Assembly: GCA_037954665.1 (NCBI GenBank)
Contig: JBBMOL010000022.1
Location: 1,302,001 to 1,366,000 of the forward strand
DNA: 64,000 bases
Reading direction: 5' to 3'
Source: Laguncularia racemosa
Lineage: Eukaryota > Streptophyta > Magnoliopsida > Myrtales > Combretaceae
Part shown: positions 60,020-64,000 of the stretch, one piece after another
How positions within the stretch are numbered: the stretch's first letter is position 1
Layout of the letters: each line of letters begins with the position of its first letter
The notes under the pieces: model-generated
What the model was told of the DNA's origin: nothing
The model's database searches: none
Seen by the model: only the letters and a program-made list of their open reading frames with translations
Translations under genes and position numbers: made by a program

Positions 60020-60873
60020 GGAGGGGGGTTGCTCACGAGTGCTCTAGCATAACCAATCTGATGCTTAAGTCAGTAAAATCATTTTGAAGGATAATGTGTG
60101 TAGATTGTAAAGGATTTGAATCTTTTACCATGTGGTCTAATCCCCTATTTATAGGGGATAGGATCGAGCTTTTTTTAGAACAGGATTAATGACTCCAAGA
60201 TTTACTTTAGATTTTGTAGGATTGAAATCTTTGATCGAGATCCTTCCCCATCTTTTGAGTAGCTTCTGTGCATTCCTTATTCGAATATTTGGTGGAACTT
60301 GGCCAACTCGACCTTTGGGTTTGGTACCTAGAGTGGGCATAGGCTTTCAAGTTGTTTTGGTTTGGTCCGACTTTAGGGTTAGTTGGTGAAATCCATTGTT
60401 GCTTGGTCTAACCTTTATAGATCATGCTTCTTGTTATAAAGGCTAAAGAGGGGGTTTACTTGGGAGTGCTTTAGCATGACCACTCTGATACTTAAGTCAG
60501 TAAAAGCGTTTTGAAGGATAATGTGTGTAGATTGTAGAAGGTTTGAGTCTTTTACCATGTGGTCTAATCCCCTATTTATAGGGGATAGGATCAAGCTTTT
60601 TTTGGAACGAGATTAATGACTCCAAGATCTACTTCGGATTTTGTGGGATTAAAATCTTTAACCGAGATCCTTCCCCATCTTTTGAGTAGCTTTATTGTAT
60701 TCCTTATTCAAATATTTAGTGGAACTCGGCTAACTTGACCTTTAGGTTTGGTACCTAGAGTGGGCATAAGCTTTCAAGTTGTTTTGGTTTGGTCCGACTC
60801 TAGGGTCGGCTGGTGAAATCCATTGTTGCTTAGTCTAACCTCTACTGACTATGCTTTTTGTTATAAAGGCTAG
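60020..60873 (-). repeat. 427-bp tandem duplication of a Tat-like LTR segment
   Basis: Two head-to-tail units (60020-60446, 60447-60873), roughly 90% alike, each containing CCCCTATTTATAGGGG. On the minus strand this reads as a TATAAATA core flanked by CCCC/GGGG, followed 80 bases on by CTGACTTAAGCATCAGA-like sequence, the usual downstream motif of Tat LTRs as I recall. Each unit therefore has its own potential minus-strand promoter. Confidence 0.75.
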
Positions 60874-61779
60874 GTGAGGATCTAGGAATCTAGATTTGGT
60901 CTCTAGAGCTTAGCCCTCAACTTGGATAAGTTGAATTGGGCCTTAGGGGCCTAAGTTCAAAAGGGCCTATTAATGCTTCCCCCCCTCTTGTTGGTGATGG
61001 GTCAGCAAAGAGAGTTGGTGAGTGGATGGGCTCTCGAGGTCTTCATGCCAAGTTGCTGTATGCTGGAGATAAGCTGAGGTCTAGAGAGTGAGCTCTTCAT
61101 TCGTACCTTTGACTTCATCCTTAACTTTGGAGCTTCAATTTTAGTGGAGTGGCTAAGTAGACAAGTTGCCTGAGATGGGCTCACCTTGTGTTTAAAGAGT
61201 TGAGGAGCTAAAGGGTTCCTTCAAAGTGAAGGTTAAGTTAGTAGGTAGAGGTAGAGGTTAAGCATGTAGTTTCCTAAGGATGTCATGTTTTACTTTCTTC
61301 AATTAAGTTAAAAGGAGTGTGAATTTTGACCTAGCTAGGTAGAGCACTCCGATCCTTCTGACTGGTGTAGGATTTGAAGAGACAATGGCTTCTTGAGAAA
61401 AGCCTTAATTCGATTTGTCTTTAGGCATGTAAATATTAGCACATTTAATGCTAAAGACAATTATCAAGATGCTACAGGAAGCGGTTTGTGCATATTAGCC
61501 ATGCCATTAGATGTGTGTCGTTGCCTTAAAAATGGGACACGTGTTGAGATCGAGTTAAAGGGTGTCAAATCTTTCTTTTTCCCATGACCATCTTCTCATT
61601 CTTCATGTCCTCTCTTATAAATACCCAACTTTTGACTTTCATTTTCTTCTTTACTCTTCTTCTTTAACCTTAAAACTATCTCGCTCTCCCCTTTCATCCT
61701 CTTTAATTGTAGTTCATTTCTTTTTTGGTTTCTTGAGACTTCAACTTTCTCTTTATATTCTCAATACAAAATCACAATT
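60874..61779 (+). promoter_or_regulatory. Non-coding DNA with a TATA box and CT-rich leader before the 61780 ORF
   Basis: TATAAATA at 61616-61623, then 150 bases of C/T-rich sequence (many CTTCTT/TCTC runs) up to ATG at 61780. This is the layout of a plant promoter with a pyrimidine-rich 5' leader. The 61500s encode nothing recognisable. Confidence 0.4.
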
Positions 61780-64000
61780 ATGGTGAGAGTCTATTCCTCT
61801 TCTTCTTACACTTTGTGTGATCGAGTTGAGGAAAGGGGTACTCCCCTTAATGGCAGCGGTGAAGCAATCTTCAAAGCACGACTTCGATATGGTGATGACA
61901 TCTAGTGAAGGCTTAAGTAGGGAAATTAACATAATGGTTGCGATTGCTCATATTTTAAGAGATGCTTATGCAAGTGATGAGTGGGCTAAGCCATTGCAAA
62001 CATTATATACGACTGTAGAGAAGGGTTATACACTTAATGGGGTGCAAAGTACCCTTACGTATGAGGAGTCTTCATGCCATGAACTTAAGGTTAGAAGTTA
62101 GAGAAGCCCTAGGCCGACAAATGTGTTGCTCTATTAATGGGTCATCGATTTTATTTATCTTCAAAGCACCTTGGGTTTGGCCTCCAAGTCCCATTCTCCA
62201 ACTTCCAAAAGGAGTTCTTCTTATACTGTAGGATCTCTCCTACTCGGTTTGTTTCAAATGCATGCTAGCTATTGGTTTTGTTCAAGGCTCTATGCAAGAA
62301 CTTTGTTTTGAGAGCTACTCCCTATCTTTTGCAATGTTTTTATAGGCTAGAGAGATCAAATGATGGTTGATACTATTTATCCGGTTGATCTAATAGGAAG
62401 TTAATGGTTAGACTAGACTCCTCGATCTATGGGTGGAAGAGAAAGTTTCTTGTGATGGTGTATAAGTTCAATTTAGTCTTTTAGAGTGAGTAGGTGGAGC
62501 TAATAAGGACCTCTACAATCAAAGCTTTAAGCTTGGGTGACAAGGCTATGGCAAATTGGATATTAGCCGAGTTGTGGAAGAGGTAAGGCGACTGTTGGAA
62601 TGTGGTGAAGGTAGCCAAGGAAGCATGTTGTATGAAATAAAGGGGGGTTTGCTTGTTGTCTTTGCCATGTTAAGATGGGCTTGTCGTAGAGAAGCTATTC
62701 ATTTGGTCCCATTAAGAGAATGGGGTCTCCTTGATAGCTCGTATTCGGCACAATTTTTCTCTTATAATGTTTTTCTTATGTCTTTATTAACTTATTCTTA
62801 TCTTGTGTAAATATGTAGCTAAGGTAAAATATCCTTAGGCAGCTCTTGGCTAGACACAAAGCTATTGTAGAGGCCAAGAAGAGCAAAGAAGCTTATGCTA
62901 CCATTACTACTTAAAAAAGAGCTCCTTTATAGAGGGTTAGGGAGGTGCCTTTAACCATGAGGGATGAGGAAGTTAATGCTCTTGCTAGTTAACTTGTTGT
63001 TTTTCTTAGAACAAATCCTTTAGCTAGGTTAAGGTTGAAGGAGAAGGTTAGCAAGGGGCTTAGCAAAGTGTTAAGGAAGAGGCTACACAATTAGGCATTT
63101 GGTGAGTGACCTCTAATGGTTTTGAATGAGGTCGTCTAGCTTGATGTGGAGTTTAATTTGTAGATTAGGAGATTCACTAGAGAGGGACCAAGCTAGCTTT
63201 ACTTGTAGAAGAGAGAGTTAAAGAAGCAACCCCTTTGGTTCCCAAGTTCTCTCTACCATTTGAGTGTGGAGGACATTTGTTTCACCTTCAATGGGAGGTT
63301 TTTATCTTGGACATCAGACTTGGCAATGGGGGTAGAAGCCATGCCCTTATGAGGGGGTTGATCCTTCCTAAGGATGAAGCTACTCTATAGGATAACTTTT
63401 GAAGATTGTCCAAGGAAGCTATTGAGAGGTTACTTAGTGTGAAGCTCTATGATATAAGTTTCTTATTTTTGTTGTCTTTTTACCTTCACTTCTTTACTTG
63501 TTTGGCTTTATTAATTCATGTTTTTTTAATAACGGTTTAGCTCGCACTTAATGAAGACCTTCAATTTTTAGGGAGCTAAAGTAGAGCAGGTAGGGGACTT
63601 CAATTCAAGCATAAGATCCTCATCTCGAAGAATTAAAGGCTCTATGGTGGCTACATGAGGATATCTAATGATGTTTGTGTCATGTTGCAGAAGGCTTGGG
63701 AGGCGGAGGCGAAGGTGGAGGCTAAAAGGTTTAGGGAAGAGGCCTAATGCAAAATTGTTGAGGTTGACGAGCTTTGGAAGATGACCAAAGCTAAAGTAAA
63801 GGCATTAAGGGCTTGGGTGGAGGTTGAGGCTAAGTCTAATGTTGACCTCAATACCAAGGTTAAGAAGTTGGAGAGGTGTAATAAAGACCTTGATGTTGAG
63901 GTGAGGAAGCTCTCTAGCTAATTAGATAGGGCTTGCAAGCAGCCTTAGGATTGGGAGGCTAGATATGTAGAGAAGGAGAGGAGCTTTTGCGAAGAGATTC
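61780..64000 (+). pseudogene. Decayed ORF with N-terminal transposon-associated domain and C-terminal coiled coil
   Basis: The ATG at 61780 gives MVRVYSSSSYTLCDRVEERG and stops after 41 codons. Later frames read KHLGFGLQVPFSNFQKEFF (about 62160-62215) and a RISPTRFVSNA continuation, resembling the 'putative gypsy-type transposon' domain (PF04195-like). From 63690 to the window end it is rich in EA/KV/E: EAEAKVEAKRFREEA, VKALRAWVEVEAKSNVDLNT, KKLERCNKDLDVEVRKL, a strong coiled coil broken by three stops. Such ORFs travel with Tat/Ogre-type elements; the function is not known to me. It runs off the right edge. Confidence 0.5.

Overview
The window looks like nuclear DNA of a flowering plant, probably a dicot. 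It is AT-rich, carries an intron-bearing gene and a plant-type mTERF gene, and most of it is nested plant LTR retrotransposons. I cannot name the species. There is no sign of bacterial, organellar or viral genomic organisation.

Bases 1-11300 are gene-poor. They hold the first exon of a minus-strand gene for a probable organelle protein (2056-2438), which continues beyond the left edge, a degenerate tandem array (3380-4110), and an 893-bp foldback element with 9-bp target-site duplications (9604-10496). The one clear host gene is an mTERF-family gene (11486-12840, plus). It carries a single-base frameshift, and its last 457 bases are duplicated in tandem directly downstream as a decayed copy (12841-13296). 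The next 2.8 kb has no recognisable gene.

From 16129 the window is mostly LTR retrotransposon, in layers. E1 (16129-21537, plus) is a gag-only Ty3/gypsy remnant flanked by attat; its 5' LTR is broken by about 3 kb of foreign, long-LTR-like sequence. E2 (24684-41802, minus) is a decayed Ty3/gypsy element. Into it have landed two related hAT-type MITEs, a 1.0-kb solo LTR (TSD ctggt), a 4.0-kb LTR-like block and a gag-protease-only element C (TSD tctaa). J (42324-57009, plus) is a Tat-type element with gag and protease only. It is split by F (45641-56404, minus, TSD atgaa), which itself contains G (46336-49915, TSD cttga) and solo LTR D (TSD cacac). The right end holds Athila-like 3' sequence, a 427-bp tandem duplication of a Tat-like LTR, and a decayed ORF with coiled-coil coding near the edge.

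The retrotransposon remnants share several traits. Their LTRs begin TGAT and end ATCA. Where a primer binding site survives it resembles initiator tRNA-Met. In several families the last part of the pol reading frame, with a GPITR-type motif, is encoded inside the LTR. Nearly every copy has lost a different internal block; G alone keeps an open integrase with the full DD35E triad. Such density of nested and solo LTRs is usual in pericentromeric heterochromatin, but that placement is an inference.
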